A stretch of DNA of 64,000 nucleotides from an uncultured Christensenella sp. (GTDB lineage Bacteria > Bacillota > Clostridia > Christensenellales > UBA3700), in the NCBI GenBank assembly GCA_910584975.1, contig CAJUEA010000001.1, positions 1 to 64,000 of the forward strand, in the 5' to 3' direction. The translations under genes and the position numbers were made by a program. Numbering within the stretch: position 1 is the first letter of the stretch; every line of letters begins with the position of its first letter. Positions 8,558-17,725 of this stretch are shown here, piece after piece. The notes below the pieces were generated by a model, which had not been told where the DNA came from, made no database searches, and saw nothing but the letters and a program-made list of their open reading frames with translations.

Positions 8558-10638
8558 TTATTTTCTCCAAAGTACATATTTGTTTTTATTTTTGTTGTGC
8601 CATAATTATTAATTTGCAACATAAATTCATTTGAAATTCTATCTGACATCATTTTCTTATATTCACCAACAATTTCTTCATCTGTAGACAAAATGAACAT
8701 TTGATTGTCAAGTTGTAAAAAGAACTCTTTTACGATGTTTACTCGATGTTCAGAGTCGATACGAGCAAACGGTGTATCAATAAAGAAAGGAATATCTTTA
8801 TGGCTTGTTTTTAATAGCGCTAGATAGATTGACATAATGTATACTTGACGTTCACCTTGTGAAAATGGTGCTTTAATAGGAGAAGGTAGGTTTATATAAT
8901 TAACTTTATCAAATTCCAATTTATTAATATCTATAAGCAATTGTGTGTCATCAAACAAATTTAAGAAATCTTTATTTATTGTTTTGTAATTATCTAATTG
9001 TTGTTTTGTTACCTTAATATATTTATAAGGAACAACATTGATTTTTTTGTCAATAACAATTCCATCAATAAAATTGTTTTTGTTGATAATTGAGGTGAAA
9101 CAATTCAAGAATTCTTTTTGCAACAATTTGGATTGTCTTAAAACAAGTTTTTCTTCAACTAGTGAAAATGTTGCAGCAGCACGTTCTGATATGTCGCTAA
9201 TTGATTTGTTTTTCAAAGTCATTTCGTACAAATATTTTGCTTTTTCCAATGCCTTTTGTGCTTCATTGAAAGCAAAAGTTTGCAACTCTAGTTTGTGTTT
9301 TGTGTTTTCAAGAATAATAGAAAGAGAAGAGATTCTTTTTTCTAAATGTTCTTTTTGTTCAATAAATCCTTCATAACCATCAATGGAGCTTGAGCTTAAT
9401 TGCTCCCGTAATTTTTTACTTTTCCTTAATGATGAATTTAATTGCGAAATAGCAGAAATAATGGTGTTTTTATCAAAATCTTTCTTTTCATATATCTGAG
9501 CAATTATTCTATTAATTTGATTAATCGAAAAGTCAAAATCTAAAACTTGATTTGATGAACCAAATGATTTTTGTAAAAATGAAATTAAAGCATTTGAATT
9601 TAGATTTTCGATGCGATTTTCAATCAAAAAGGCATTTAATTCTTTACCAAATGTGTCACTTTTAAAAGTATTGATGACTATTTCACTTTTTTGCTTTTCT
9701 TGTGCTTCTAACAATTCGTTCTGCAATTTTATTAATTGTTTGTTAAGAATTATAAATGGCAGATAGTTGTTTGCAACATCTTTTAACCAGCGATTAATGC
9801 TATCTCTATTGTTTTCTTCTTTTATTATTTGAGCATTTAAATCTTTCCATTCAGATAAACCAATTCCACCGTCTTTTGAATAATTAGATTGCAAAGAGTG
9901 TATTTGAATTTTACATAAATCAATTTTATTCTCTAAATCTATAATTTCTTCTTTAAGATTAAATAATAGTTTTTCTTCGTGTTCATAATTTTTACGTGCA
10001 TTTAAAAATGCATTGTAACTGCTGTTTTTAGCATCTGCTTTTTTTATATTTCTAGTAAAATTATCTACCATTATTGATAGAGTATCTAAACCATATAATT
10101 TTAAGAAAGCATTTCTAAAATTTTTGTTACCATCTGTTCCTAAAAAGAATTCGGCAATGGATTCGCCATCAAAAAAATAGAAATTAAACATATCTGGCGG
10201 GATTATAGAGAGCAGATAATTAATAAAATCTTCTTCCTCTTGACGCATAATTAATGTGTCATTCTTTTTTACATGAAAAAATTCAAAAAAGCTTTGTTTA
10301 ACCTTTTTCCATTCTCTATGTAAAAGATAAACATTTGTTTCTTTTCCGTCATTAAAAACTAGTTCTATTTCTACATAAGCTTTTACGGCATTGTCATATA
10401 AGGATTTATTGTTTATTAGACCATTAACAATTGAAAAATATTCTTTTCCAGGTGCATCAAATCCCCAAACTTTGCTACCATATAAACAAGTTTTAATGGC
10501 TTTAAAAAACGTTGTTTTACCAGCACCATTTTTACCTCCAATAAGAACAATGTTTTTATCTTTAGAAATAGTTAAATCAAATTTGTTTAAGTCCTCATAA
10601 GGACCAATATTAAAAAACGAAATACTTTTAATCTTCAT
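8554..10638 (-). CDS. dndD: DNA sulfur modification protein DndD (SMC/Rad50-like ATPase)
   Basis: DndD is an ATPase needed to place sulfur into the DNA backbone, probably by opening or nicking DNA. The Walker A motif GGKNGAGKTT is at residues 34-43. PDMFNFYFFDGESI is the conserved family segment. A long coiled-coil middle (about 210-500) follows, then the signature SQGERQ and Walker B/D-loop DIPFFIDTPFARID. The 694-aa length is typical. It overlaps dndC by 11 nt and dndE by 4 nt, a tight operon. Confidence 0.93.
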   Translation of the reverse strand: MKIKSISFFNIGPYEDLNKFDLTISKDKNIVLIGGKNGAGKTTFFKAIKTCLYGSKVWGFDAPGKEYFSIVNGLINNKSLYDNAVKAYVEIELVFNDGKETNVYLLHREWKKVKQSFFEFFHVKKNDTLIMRQEEEDFINYLLSIIPPDMFNFYFFDGESIAEFFLGTDGNKNFRNAFLKLYGLDTLSIMVDNFTRNIKKADAKNSSYNAFLNARKNYEHEEKLLFNLKEEIIDLENKIDLCKIQIHSLQSNYSKDGGIGLSEWKDLNAQIIKEENNRDSINRWLKDVANNYLPFIILNKQLIKLQNELLEAQEKQKSEIVINTFKSDTFGKELNAFLIENRIENLNSNALISFLQKSFGSSNQVLDFDFSINQINRIIAQIYEKKDFDKNTIISAISQLNSSLRKSKKLREQLSSSSIDGYEGFIEQKEHLEKRISSLSIILENTKHKLELQTFAFNEAQKALEKAKYLYEMTLKNKSISDISERAAATFSLVEEKLVLRQSKLLQKEFLNCFTSIINKNNFIDGIVIDKKINVVPYKYIKVTKQQLDNYKTINKDFLNLFDDTQLLIDINKLEFDKVNYINLPSPIKAPFSQGERQVYIMSIYLALLKTSHKDIPFFIDTPFARIDSEHRVNIVKEFFLQLDNQMFILSTDEEIVGEYKKMMSDRISNEFMLQINNYGTTKIKTNMYFGENK

Positions 10639-12007
10639 CTTTTAATCCTTCCTTAATTGCTTCATAGTGTATCCATTCTTGATTGAGTAGTTTATCAAAT
10701 TCTTTTTTTAATTTTGCTGATTTTGCAGTATATTTGTTAGAGTTAATCATTACTATTAACTTAGTTACTAATTCGAAAGGAATTTCCGATTTTTCAGCAG
10801 CATTTTGTAGCATATTGATTATTTCTAAATCATATAGAGGTTCTTTATATTCATCCCAAACAAGATGTGTTCCGAAAACTTCAAAATAAATATCAACTAA
10901 TTTGCGACGAGTTAAGTCGCCTTCTAAATCCCAAATAGTGTCAATCATTTTTAATTCATCATTTGTTATCAATTCAAACCCCGTCTCTTTTTGGAGAAGT
11001 AGTAATCTTTTTAGGATTTCTTGACGTGCAGATAATTTAAATGGGCCAAAGCCATATTCTCCACTTGCTTTTTGATATACTTTTCCATTTCGTCTTTTAT
11101 TATCTCTAAACTCAGGATTTTGACGTATGCTAACTAGCCAATTGCGAAATTCACGTAATGGTATAAGTTCAGTAGAACCATTATTAATAAAACGTTGCAA
11201 AGACTTGTCTTCCTTTACTATTGTGCAACACCAACAACCAAAACGAGAATTTCCTGTAACTGTAATTTTATCTTTGTCAATTTGCCCAACAACACTTTGT
11301 TCTTCGCCTAAATTTTCTCCTTGATATAAACTGAACAAATATTTCATATTTAGTCCCCAAGAAGACACACCATCATTTTTCAACAAATATTCCCAAACTA
11401 ATTCGTTTGGAATTTCGGTAAGAGGGTTATAAACATAGGCTTTCTCTATATCAGAGTGTGGAGTAAGAAGTTTTCCTTCAATTTCACGAGAAGAAATGCT
11501 GCGTCGTCTAGTCAAACTTTCATCCTTACGCACACCTAACAGCAAAACAATTTCACCATATTTTTCTATGATATTATTTGTGTAACGGTTCATTGGTAAA
11601 ATTTTCAATCTTTCTGTGCACCATCTAAATCCAGGTGGTTCAGGAGTAGGGTAACCTAAACCAATAACTAAACTCCAGAATGATTGTGAAATATCAGGAT
11701 ATATTATATCTGCCTGAATATTGGCATTATATTTTTTAGAAAACTCGTTAATTTTTGCGGATGACATATGCATGTAACTTTTTACAATAGGATTTTCAAC
11801 TCCAGTATCTGAAGTGACAATAAAAATCTTTTTAGTTCTTTCAAATTCTGGCAAACGAGAAACTGTTTCAACAACTAAAGACACTAAAAGAGAGGAATCT
11901 TTGCCACCACTATATCCGATAAGCCATGGCCTATCGTCGTGTCTATATACATAAGTCATTTCTTCTATAATTTCTTCAAAAATACTAAATTTATCGTTTG
12001 ATTTCAT
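10628..12007 (-). CDS. dndC: DNA phosphorothioation sulfurtransferase DndC
   Basis: DndC is a PP-loop enzyme related to PAPS reductase. It carries an iron-sulfur cluster and transfers sulfur to activated DNA. The PP-loop SGGKDSS is at about residues 33-39. RWCTERLK and the FGCWCCTIVKEDKSL block supply the conserved cysteines. I start it at the ATG at 12007, which has AAAGGA at good distance; an in-frame ATG at 12025 is possible. Either start overlaps the end of dndB. No cysteine desulfurase (DndA) is encoded nearby, so sulfur must come from a housekeeping IscS/NifS-type enzyme elsewhere. Confidence 0.93.
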   Translation of the reverse strand: MKSNDKFSIFEEIIEEMTYVYRHDDRPWLIGYSGGKDSSLLVSLVVETVSRLPEFERTKKIFIVTSDTGVENPIVKSYMHMSSAKINEFSKKYNANIQADIIYPDISQSFWSLVIGLGYPTPEPPGFRWCTERLKILPMNRYTNNIIEKYGEIVLLLGVRKDESLTRRRSISSREIEGKLLTPHSDIEKAYVYNPLTEIPNELVWEYLLKNDGVSSWGLNMKYLFSLYQGENLGEEQSVVGQIDKDKITVTGNSRFGCWCCTIVKEDKSLQRFINNGSTELIPLREFRNWLVSIRQNPEFRDNKRRNGKVYQKASGEYGFGPFKLSARQEILKRLLLLQKETGFELITNDELKMIDTIWDLEGDLTRRKLVDIYFEVFGTHLVWDEYKEPLYDLEIINMLQNAAEKSEIPFELVTKLIVMINSNKYTAKSAKLKKEFDKLLNQEWIHYEAIKEGLKDED

Positions 12008-13046
12008 TTTCTTTTGTCCTTTCATCTTTAGTTAGAGGTAATCCTAATTTTGATTTTAATAAGTTGCAAATTTTAATCACGCTTTCTTCTTTGCCGGTAA
12101 TTTTTCCTTGTTCGTTAAAGATTCTTCCCAACCATTCTGGATTGTTACGTAACCAATCAATTTTATCTAAATTTTTTAAAGTTTCCAAATTAAGTTGTTC
12201 AGTATAAAAATAGTGTCCCAATCTTCCAAAAGCATTTAAAAGTACCGCTAAAGTTAAAATAAAATCTTCTTTAAAAGATTGCTTAGAAATTTGTTTGGTT
12301 TCTAATAAACTCCATTCATTTATATTAGAAAATATTGCTGTCCAATAATTTACTAGGAATAGATTGTCAGTTTTGGAAAGTTCTTTTGTCTTTATTATTC
12401 GTTCATTTGCATGCAAGAATTTTGAAAGTGTAAATAATTTAGAAGAGTATTTGCCCAAAGAATCACGTTCTTTGTCTATATATTTGTTAAGAAAAGTAAC
12501 GTTATTTATTACATTTTTTACGGCATTTGACATGTCATCTCTATCATCATAAAGAGTTGAAAGCGATTTTGAAGGCTTAACGGCATGCTTGTTCAAGTCG
12601 GCAAACATTTGTTGGCTACGTTTTAGTCCTTCATCTTTAAACAAAACAACTGCAATTGTTTCTTCTGCTAAAGAAGAATTTTCATTAAGAGCAGCTTCGA
12701 TTGCTGCTTTTCTATGTTGTCCATCGTTAATTAGAAGAACAGCATTCATATCAATATGTAACATACCAACACTGCTATCAAGAGAAGATGGTTCAAAAGA
12801 AAAATTTCCATCTATAGAGGCGGATAGTGCAGAGAATACATATGTAGTAGGGTTGTTTAAGATATAATCTTTTATTTCTGGTATCCGTTGTTCATTAATT
12901 TTACGTTGAGCTCTATATTCTGGCAATAAATATTCATCTTCACTAATAAATATCTTTGAAATTAAACCTAAAGGAATCATTGCAATATAGTATTCTCTAT
13001 TTGCTTGAATCCCTTTTACAGCTGAAAAATTATAACTAAAAGACAT
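11991..13046 (-). CDS. dndB: DNA sulfur modification protein DndB (DGQHR domain)
   Basis: DndB modulates phosphorothioation frequency and has been reported to act as a transcriptional regulator of dnd genes in some hosts. The DGQHR motif is at residues 108-112 (LLINDGQHRKAAIEAAL), followed by FADLNKHAVKPSKSL, typical of the family. The start at 13046 is chosen because GGAGG ends 7 nt before that ATG; an ATG 12 nt further upstream lies on the ribosome binding site itself. It is the first gene of dndBCDE and sits directly behind a consensus promoter with a large palindrome. Confidence 0.92.
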   Translation of the reverse strand: MSFSYNFSAVKGIQANREYYIAMIPLGLISKIFISEDEYLLPEYRAQRKINEQRIPEIKDYILNNPTTYVFSALSASIDGNFSFEPSSLDSSVGMLHIDMNAVLLINDGQHRKAAIEAALNENSSLAEETIAVVLFKDEGLKRSQQMFADLNKHAVKPSKSLSTLYDDRDDMSNAVKNVINNVTFLNKYIDKERDSLGKYSSKLFTLSKFLHANERIIKTKELSKTDNLFLVNYWTAIFSNINEWSLLETKQISKQSFKEDFILTLAVLLNAFGRLGHYFYTEQLNLETLKNLDKIDWLRNNPEWLGRIFNEQGKITGKEESVIKICNLLKSKLGLPLTKDERTKENEIKR

Positions 13047-13061
13047 GTTCGCCTCCATAAT

Positions 13062-13101
13062 AATATGCTATACTTGCGTATATACGTAAGTATAGCATAT
13101 T
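13062..13101. promoter_or_regulatory. 40-bp palindromic operator candidate upstream of dndB
   Basis: Two 20-nt arms (13062-13081 and 13082-13101) pair at 19 of 20 positions, the only mismatch being G13076/T13087. Half-site core: TATGCTATACTT. The palindrome covers the -10 box and the start region of the dndB promoter, as expected of a repressor operator, possibly for DndB itself. It would also form a hairpin if transcribed. Confidence 0.75.
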
Positions 13102-13117
13102 GTTTATGCAATGTCAA
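13089..13117 (-). promoter_or_regulatory. dndBCDE promoter
   Basis: On the minus strand TTGACA (13117-13112) and TATACT (13094-13089) are separated by exactly 17 nt. Transcription should start near 13082, about 36 nt before the dndB ATG. The promoter lies in the 79-nt gap between the DUF262 gene and dndB, so dndBCDE can be expressed separately from the upstream restriction module. Confidence 0.85.
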
Positions 13118-13125
13118 TAAATTTA

Positions 13126-15039
13126 TTAAATTTTAATGATATTTACATATTGTTCCATTAATGTTATTAAGTGTTTATTATAATAACTTCTTACTGCTGC
13201 TTCAGCTTTTGATTTGCTTGTATAAGTTGAAAGATCAGGGTATTTTTCTTTTTTTTCTATTTCTTCAAAAGCTTTTTTTGCTTCAAGAAAATATTGATAG
13301 TTTTTTTCTGAAGAAAAATCTGCTGCATTTTTTTTACTTAATATTTCAATTTTTTCTTTTATTGATAAATTCCCAAGATTTTTGTTTGTTTCAGAATCCA
13401 TATATAGATAGTTAATTGGACATGAAATATATTTAGTTATAGATTTTGGTAAAGTTATTTCAGTTGACTTTCCTTTAGTCCCATACTCAAAGGTTACTTT
13501 GCAACTTTTATTTATAAAAAAATGCTCAGCAGAGGATTTAGGGGATGTTAAGTATATTTTTAATTTGTTTTGATTAAAACTAATGCTTTTGCTTGCTAAA
13601 TCAACCCGTGAAAATTCTTTTATTGCAATGACATGTTTATGAATATATTGTCCACTGGTTTTTGTTATTTTGCCATTTTCTGTTATTTTTTTCCAATAAT
13701 TGATTTCTTTGCTTTTATCATCCCATAATTTGCAAGTAGCAGCTTTTAATTTGTCTTTCCAATCTGCGGATAGGACAATGCGTATTAGTTTAGTTGATTC
13801 TTTTTTACCACTGGTTAATGTAAATAGTATGCTGTATACATAAATATAAAATATTATTTTAACATCATTTTTGTTAATATTGCTTTCATTAAGAATATCC
13901 AAAAAATATTTTGCTACTAGCATTTTTGGCACTTCGTCATCAATTCTGATAATAGTAGCAATAATAGCAATAACACAATCGATAGTATCGTTATCACATC
14001 CACATGATTTTAATTTGTTTTTGATTTCATGCAAATTATTATTTTGATAAACATTTTTTAGAAAAACAGATAATTCTTTTAGACGTTTTATAGATGATGT
14101 GAAATATGTTTGATCCGTTATTGCGTATAATATATTTGTTCCAGCATCGTATGTATGATTTTTAATTGTTATTTGCTTTCCAAATTTCATATCGGTTTTA
14201 AGGTCTGTTAATTGATAACCCAAGCATTTGTTTAATGTGCAAGCAAAATAATGATAATAAAATGTTGGCAGAGAATAATTGCTTAATCCAACAGTTCTTA
14301 ATGCTTTAATTGATTTTTGAACGGAAGCCCATTCATTAGACATCATTGCATAATCAATTCGAAATAAATTAGCTTTTAAAATATCAATGTTGTCCAATTT
14401 AACCGATTTGTCATTTAAATCCAAATAATAATCAACATAAATTTTAGAATTTGTACTATTAGCTAAAATAATGTTTATTTCACTATATAATAAATTATCT
14501 TTAAATTGTCTAATCTCAGCAGGAGACATTTTATTGATGTAATTATTAATAGCGTTCCAAATTATTTCAAAGCGCTCTCTTTGTTCTAAAATATCGGATT
14601 GTAAATATATATCTTTATTTTCATGATTTTGTATCAATTCTTCATTAAAATCTAATTCTAACACTTCAAATAACTGTTCATATGTTTTATTTATGAATTT
14701 ACATAATTTAAATGAATCAGATAAATGCTTTTCTATTGCCTTTAGAATTAAAATCAAAACACTAATTCTTTGTTGACCATCAATTATTTCATAATTTGAA
14801 TTGTTGCTCTCATTTAATAAAATAGTACCTAAGAATTTTTTACTAGCTTTAAGGTCTTCCATTAATATAATTGCGTTTTTTTCAGCCCAACGAATTTCTC
14901 TTTGATAAGCAGGAATAGAGAAGATTCTATTATCAGGCAGTGTTTTGGAAATAGTAGTGTTATTTTGTTGCATGTTAAAATTGATTTGTTCTTTTTTTAG
15001 AAAAACTTCGATTGTTAGCATAAAAGACATGTTATCCAT
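13126..15039 (-). CDS. DUF262/DUF1524 (GmrSD/SspE-like) protein
   Basis: The DUF262 hallmarks are clear: IPAYQREIRW at 42-51 and IIDGQQRISVL with DGQQR at 87-91. Both are ParB-like nucleotide-hydrolysis motifs found in GmrS and SspE. In the C-terminal third SSAEHFFIN (about 503-510) and NYLYMDSETNKNLGNLSI (about 543-560) resemble the HNH-type DUF1524 nuclease. SspE is a DUF262-DUF1524 protein that senses phosphorothioate DNA, so a role here as sensor and nuclease for Dnd-marked DNA is plausible but inferred. The 637-aa protein starts at an ATG after GAGGTA, 32 nt after the upstream 175-aa gene. Confidence 0.8.
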   Translation of the reverse strand: MDNMSFMLTIEVFLKKEQINFNMQQNNTTISKTLPDNRIFSIPAYQREIRWAEKNAIILMEDLKASKKFLGTILLNESNNSNYEIIDGQQRISVLILILKAIEKHLSDSFKLCKFINKTYEQLFEVLELDFNEELIQNHENKDIYLQSDILEQRERFEIIWNAINNYINKMSPAEIRQFKDNLLYSEINIILANSTNSKIYVDYYLDLNDKSVKLDNIDILKANLFRIDYAMMSNEWASVQKSIKALRTVGLSNYSLPTFYYHYFACTLNKCLGYQLTDLKTDMKFGKQITIKNHTYDAGTNILYAITDQTYFTSSIKRLKELSVFLKNVYQNNNLHEIKNKLKSCGCDNDTIDCVIAIIATIIRIDDEVPKMLVAKYFLDILNESNINKNDVKIIFYIYVYSILFTLTSGKKESTKLIRIVLSADWKDKLKAATCKLWDDKSKEINYWKKITENGKITKTSGQYIHKHVIAIKEFSRVDLASKSISFNQNKLKIYLTSPKSSAEHFFINKSCKVTFEYGTKGKSTEITLPKSITKYISCPINYLYMDSETNKNLGNLSIKEKIEILSKKNAADFSSEKNYQYFLEAKKAFEEIEKKEKYPDLSTYTSKSKAEAAVRSYYNKHLITLMEQYVNIIKI

Positions 15040-15071
15040 AAGTACCTCATATATAAATATTTGTGTATTAA

Positions 15072-15599
15072 TTAATTTTCTAAAAGTTCAAGAGTTATAG
15101 ACTCCAATATTTTATCGTATTCAGTAGCAGTCAACGATTCAAAATAAGTATATAATTCTGCTTCTGCAACAAGGGAAGAAGAGGACGAAATATTTTGATA
15201 GATTTGAGTAATGCCATAATTTGCAAAACCTGTTAGAAATTCTGCTGCTCTAATTTTTTTGTTATTATAATCTGGATTAAATGCTAATTTCAATCTTTCA
15301 TCTTCATCTAAATTGATTGTTTGAGAATGAATTAATGCGTTTTGTAACATAAAGTCTAATAAATCACGAATATCTGTATTTTCTCTGTGAGTGTTACGAC
15401 CGATAGTTTTTGGCGAAGGAAGTGGATTGTCTAAATCTTTGTCAGATAAGATTTGATCTTCCCTGATACCAATAGCACATGCCAACACATATACGTCAAC
15501 CAATCTATTAAAGATTCCTAATTTATTATTTGCACATAATTCGTTGTCAGCACGTTCCCATAAAGGATGTCGCATTTCAATGTCAGAACTTAATATCAT
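15072..15599 (-). CDS. Dnd-associated protein of unknown function, 175 aa
   Basis: This is a helical soluble protein. Its central segment LGIFNRLVDVYVLACAIGIREDQIL recalls small proteins annotated as dnd system-associated (the dnd_assoc_4 type), but I recall that family only roughly. Its start overlaps the end of the SMC-like ATPase gene by 17 nt, so the two are translationally coupled and probably form a complex. No catalytic motif is evident. Confidence 0.6.
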   Translation of the reverse strand: MILSSDIEMRHPLWERADNELCANNKLGIFNRLVDVYVLACAIGIREDQILSDKDLDNPLPSPKTIGRNTHRENTDIRDLLDFMLQNALIHSQTINLDEDERLKLAFNPDYNNKKIRAAEFLTGFANYGITQIYQNISSSSSLVAEAELYTYFESLTATEYDKILESITLELLEN

Positions 15600-17571
15600 T
15601 TATATCACCTCTCTCAATTCTAGCTTTTTCTTGAGTTTCATTTTTGATAACATAAAAATCATACAAATCTGTTTCAGATAGCAAACTCTTTATTTTGTTT
15701 AAATCTAAAGTTAGTAAAATAGTTTGTTTTGAAACTGTAGGCAATGTTTTAAAAATATGTTCAGATTGCGTGGTACCGGTGAAAGCAAATGGAGCATCTA
15801 TAATAATAGGGTTTTCATTATTGTCCATTTTACATTGCTGTAATGCTTTTATAATTCCAATGACATATGAATAGACATCAATCGCTAATTGCCCACCTGT
15901 TAAATATGTTGTGCGAAGAGAAAAATCATCGTTAATAAATTGAATTTTATCTGCATCCAAATCTGTTTGAGTAGTTAACTTCTTAAATATATATTTTACA
16001 CAATCATTTAGTACTGATTTTACTTGTAACTCTTTTTGTTCTTTTTCTATTCGCAACAATTCTGAAAGTTGTTCAAAGAATTCTAATCGTTCTTTATATT
16101 GACTTGAAATTTTTGAATTTTTCATAGCTTCATTGTATTTGCGAGATGAAACTTCATAAACTTGTTTTTTCTGTGCAATTTTCCCTTCGTAATTTGATTT
16201 TTCGCTTTCAAGTTGCTTTAGACTTAATTGTATTTCTTCAAGTTCTTCAACTAATTTTTTTTCTGAATCTAATCGTTTTAATTCATTAAGAATATTTTGA
16301 ATTTCTTCTTCTAATTGAATATTTTTGCGTTCATAAATAGAAATTTCATTTGTTAAACTTTCATAATCCATTGTATTGCATCGAGCTGATTTTAAAAATT
16401 TTTTTGCTTTTGATACAAATTGCCCAAATTCATATTCGTGAGAACTTGGAGGCATGATATTAATAATGTTATTAATACTATTTTTTGAATCATTATCAAG
16501 AGGTCTGCCACAAACACAAATGTTTTTTTGTATTATTTCTTCTAGTAAATCTTTTTTCAAATTATCAAAAACATTACGATAATTTGACATGTATTCCAAA
16601 TTCTTTTTTCTTAGTATCTCACTTGATTCGCTAGTAATTTGAGCGAGAAATAGGTAAGGGTAATTTTTGTAAAAAAGAGTACCTATATTGTGCTGTAAAG
16701 AAATTATTTTTTTCTCGTTTTCTTTTATAAGCTCTTTGTTTGCATTTAATAAATTTTTCAAGGTGGTTTTTGAAGTAGCTTCGCCAATAATTTTTAATAT
16801 TTCATCTCTTCGTGCATTTTTTTGAGATATGATAGTCATAACACCCCTTCTTTTCTCTTTCATATCTTCAATATTTTCATAGAGTTCTTGAATTGTGTCG
16901 TTTAAGTCTGCAAATGACATTTTGCCGATTGAAGATGATGTGTTTTCTGCCATTAAAGTAGCATAATGCCCTAAAACCGTTGTTTTAGCATTTCTATTTG
17001 TACCTACATGAGAAAGGGCTTCATTATAAATGTCTAAACCAAATAAAGAGTGAATAGCTTTTTTTAATTCGTTAGAATTTAAAACTATATCTCTAGCACG
17101 TTCGCCATCTAGCAAGAAGTATTTTGATAATTCTTTTGGTAAAATAGTATTTATTTTATTAGCAATATCGCCGTTATAAGGGTGGTATCCATTATCATCA
17201 CCTTTTATTTGAAGTTTGCAATCAGTTCGCTTTATTGATACATTTGCCATTCTAAATGCAAAATTATAAACAATACATTTATTTAATCTATAAGACACAC
17301 CTAAATGGTCAAAGTCTATTTGACCATTTACTTCAAAAGACTCATTTGTTTTACATTCGTTATATGCAGATATGTTAAAAAGTGGTTTATCATCTGATTT
17401 GCCAAAATCATAGTCATCATAAAACATCCATCTAAAGAATTGTAGAAGAGAAGATTTTCCATAACCAGAATCACCATAAATTAATGTTATTTTACCATCA
17501 GAATTAAATGATAGAGTATTTGTGCCATAATAGCATCGAAAATTAGTGATTTTGATACTATTTATTTTCAT
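15583..17571 (-). CDS. SMC/RecN-like AAA ATPase of the Dnd-linked restriction module
   Basis: The N-terminus KINSIKITNFRCYYG and Walker A GDSGYGKSS at 33-41 are those of Rad50/DndD-type ATPases. KYFLLDGERARDIV parallels the DndD segment FYFFDGESI. Coiled coil flanks an ICVCGRPL Cys pair that could be a zinc-hook apex. LTGGQ (signature) and NPIIIDAPFAFTG (Walker B and D-loop) close the protein. It is a DndD paralogue, but gene order and divergence set it apart from the real dndD at 8554. The start at 17571 is chosen because AGGAGG lies 10 nt upstream. It overlaps the 55-aa gene before it. Likely DNA-bound ATPase of the restriction branch. Confidence 0.78.
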   Translation of the reverse strand: MKINSIKITNFRCYYGTNTLSFNSDGKITLIYGDSGYGKSSLLQFFRWMFYDDYDFGKSDDKPLFNISAYNECKTNESFEVNGQIDFDHLGVSYRLNKCIVYNFAFRMANVSIKRTDCKLQIKGDDNGYHPYNGDIANKINTILPKELSKYFLLDGERARDIVLNSNELKKAIHSLFGLDIYNEALSHVGTNRNAKTTVLGHYATLMAENTSSSIGKMSFADLNDTIQELYENIEDMKEKRRGVMTIISQKNARRDEILKIIGEATSKTTLKNLLNANKELIKENEKKIISLQHNIGTLFYKNYPYLFLAQITSESSEILRKKNLEYMSNYRNVFDNLKKDLLEEIIQKNICVCGRPLDNDSKNSINNIINIMPPSSHEYEFGQFVSKAKKFLKSARCNTMDYESLTNEISIYERKNIQLEEEIQNILNELKRLDSEKKLVEELEEIQLSLKQLESEKSNYEGKIAQKKQVYEVSSRKYNEAMKNSKISSQYKERLEFFEQLSELLRIEKEQKELQVKSVLNDCVKYIFKKLTTQTDLDADKIQFINDDFSLRTTYLTGGQLAIDVYSYVIGIIKALQQCKMDNNENPIIIDAPFAFTGTTQSEHIFKTLPTVSKQTILLTLDLNKIKSLLSETDLYDFYVIKNETQEKARIERGDINDIKF

Positions 17572-17725
17572 TTTTCTTCGCCTCCTCATATTTCCTTACG
17601 ATTTTAGCAACCATAATTTTTTTATCTTCTTTGTTTATATTTTGCAAATTTTCTTTTTCAAGTTCTAGAATAAAATCTTTATAGTTCTCAGGTGTTAAAT
17701 TTTCACCATTAAATTTATTAATCAT
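17558..17725 (-). CDS. Small 55-aa protein linking helicase and ATPase genes
   Basis: The ATG at 17725 lies inside the last codons of the helicase gene (8-nt overlap) with GGAGGAGA in front. The frame ends at 17558, 14 nt inside the ATPase gene. The product is highly charged and helical (ELEKENLQNINKEDKKIMVAKIVRKYEEAKK), consistent with a small coiled-coil adaptor. Overlaps on both sides make it a real coupled gene rather than a chance frame. Confidence 0.7.
   Translation of the reverse strand: MINKFNGENLTPENYKDFILELEKENLQNINKEDKKIMVAKIVRKYEEAKKNENK

Noticed and set aside
15583..17571. This ATPase as the true dndD
   Set aside because: The ATPase at 8554-10638 sits between dndC and dndE with overlaps and has the better DndD motifs; this one is a paralogue in a different operon.
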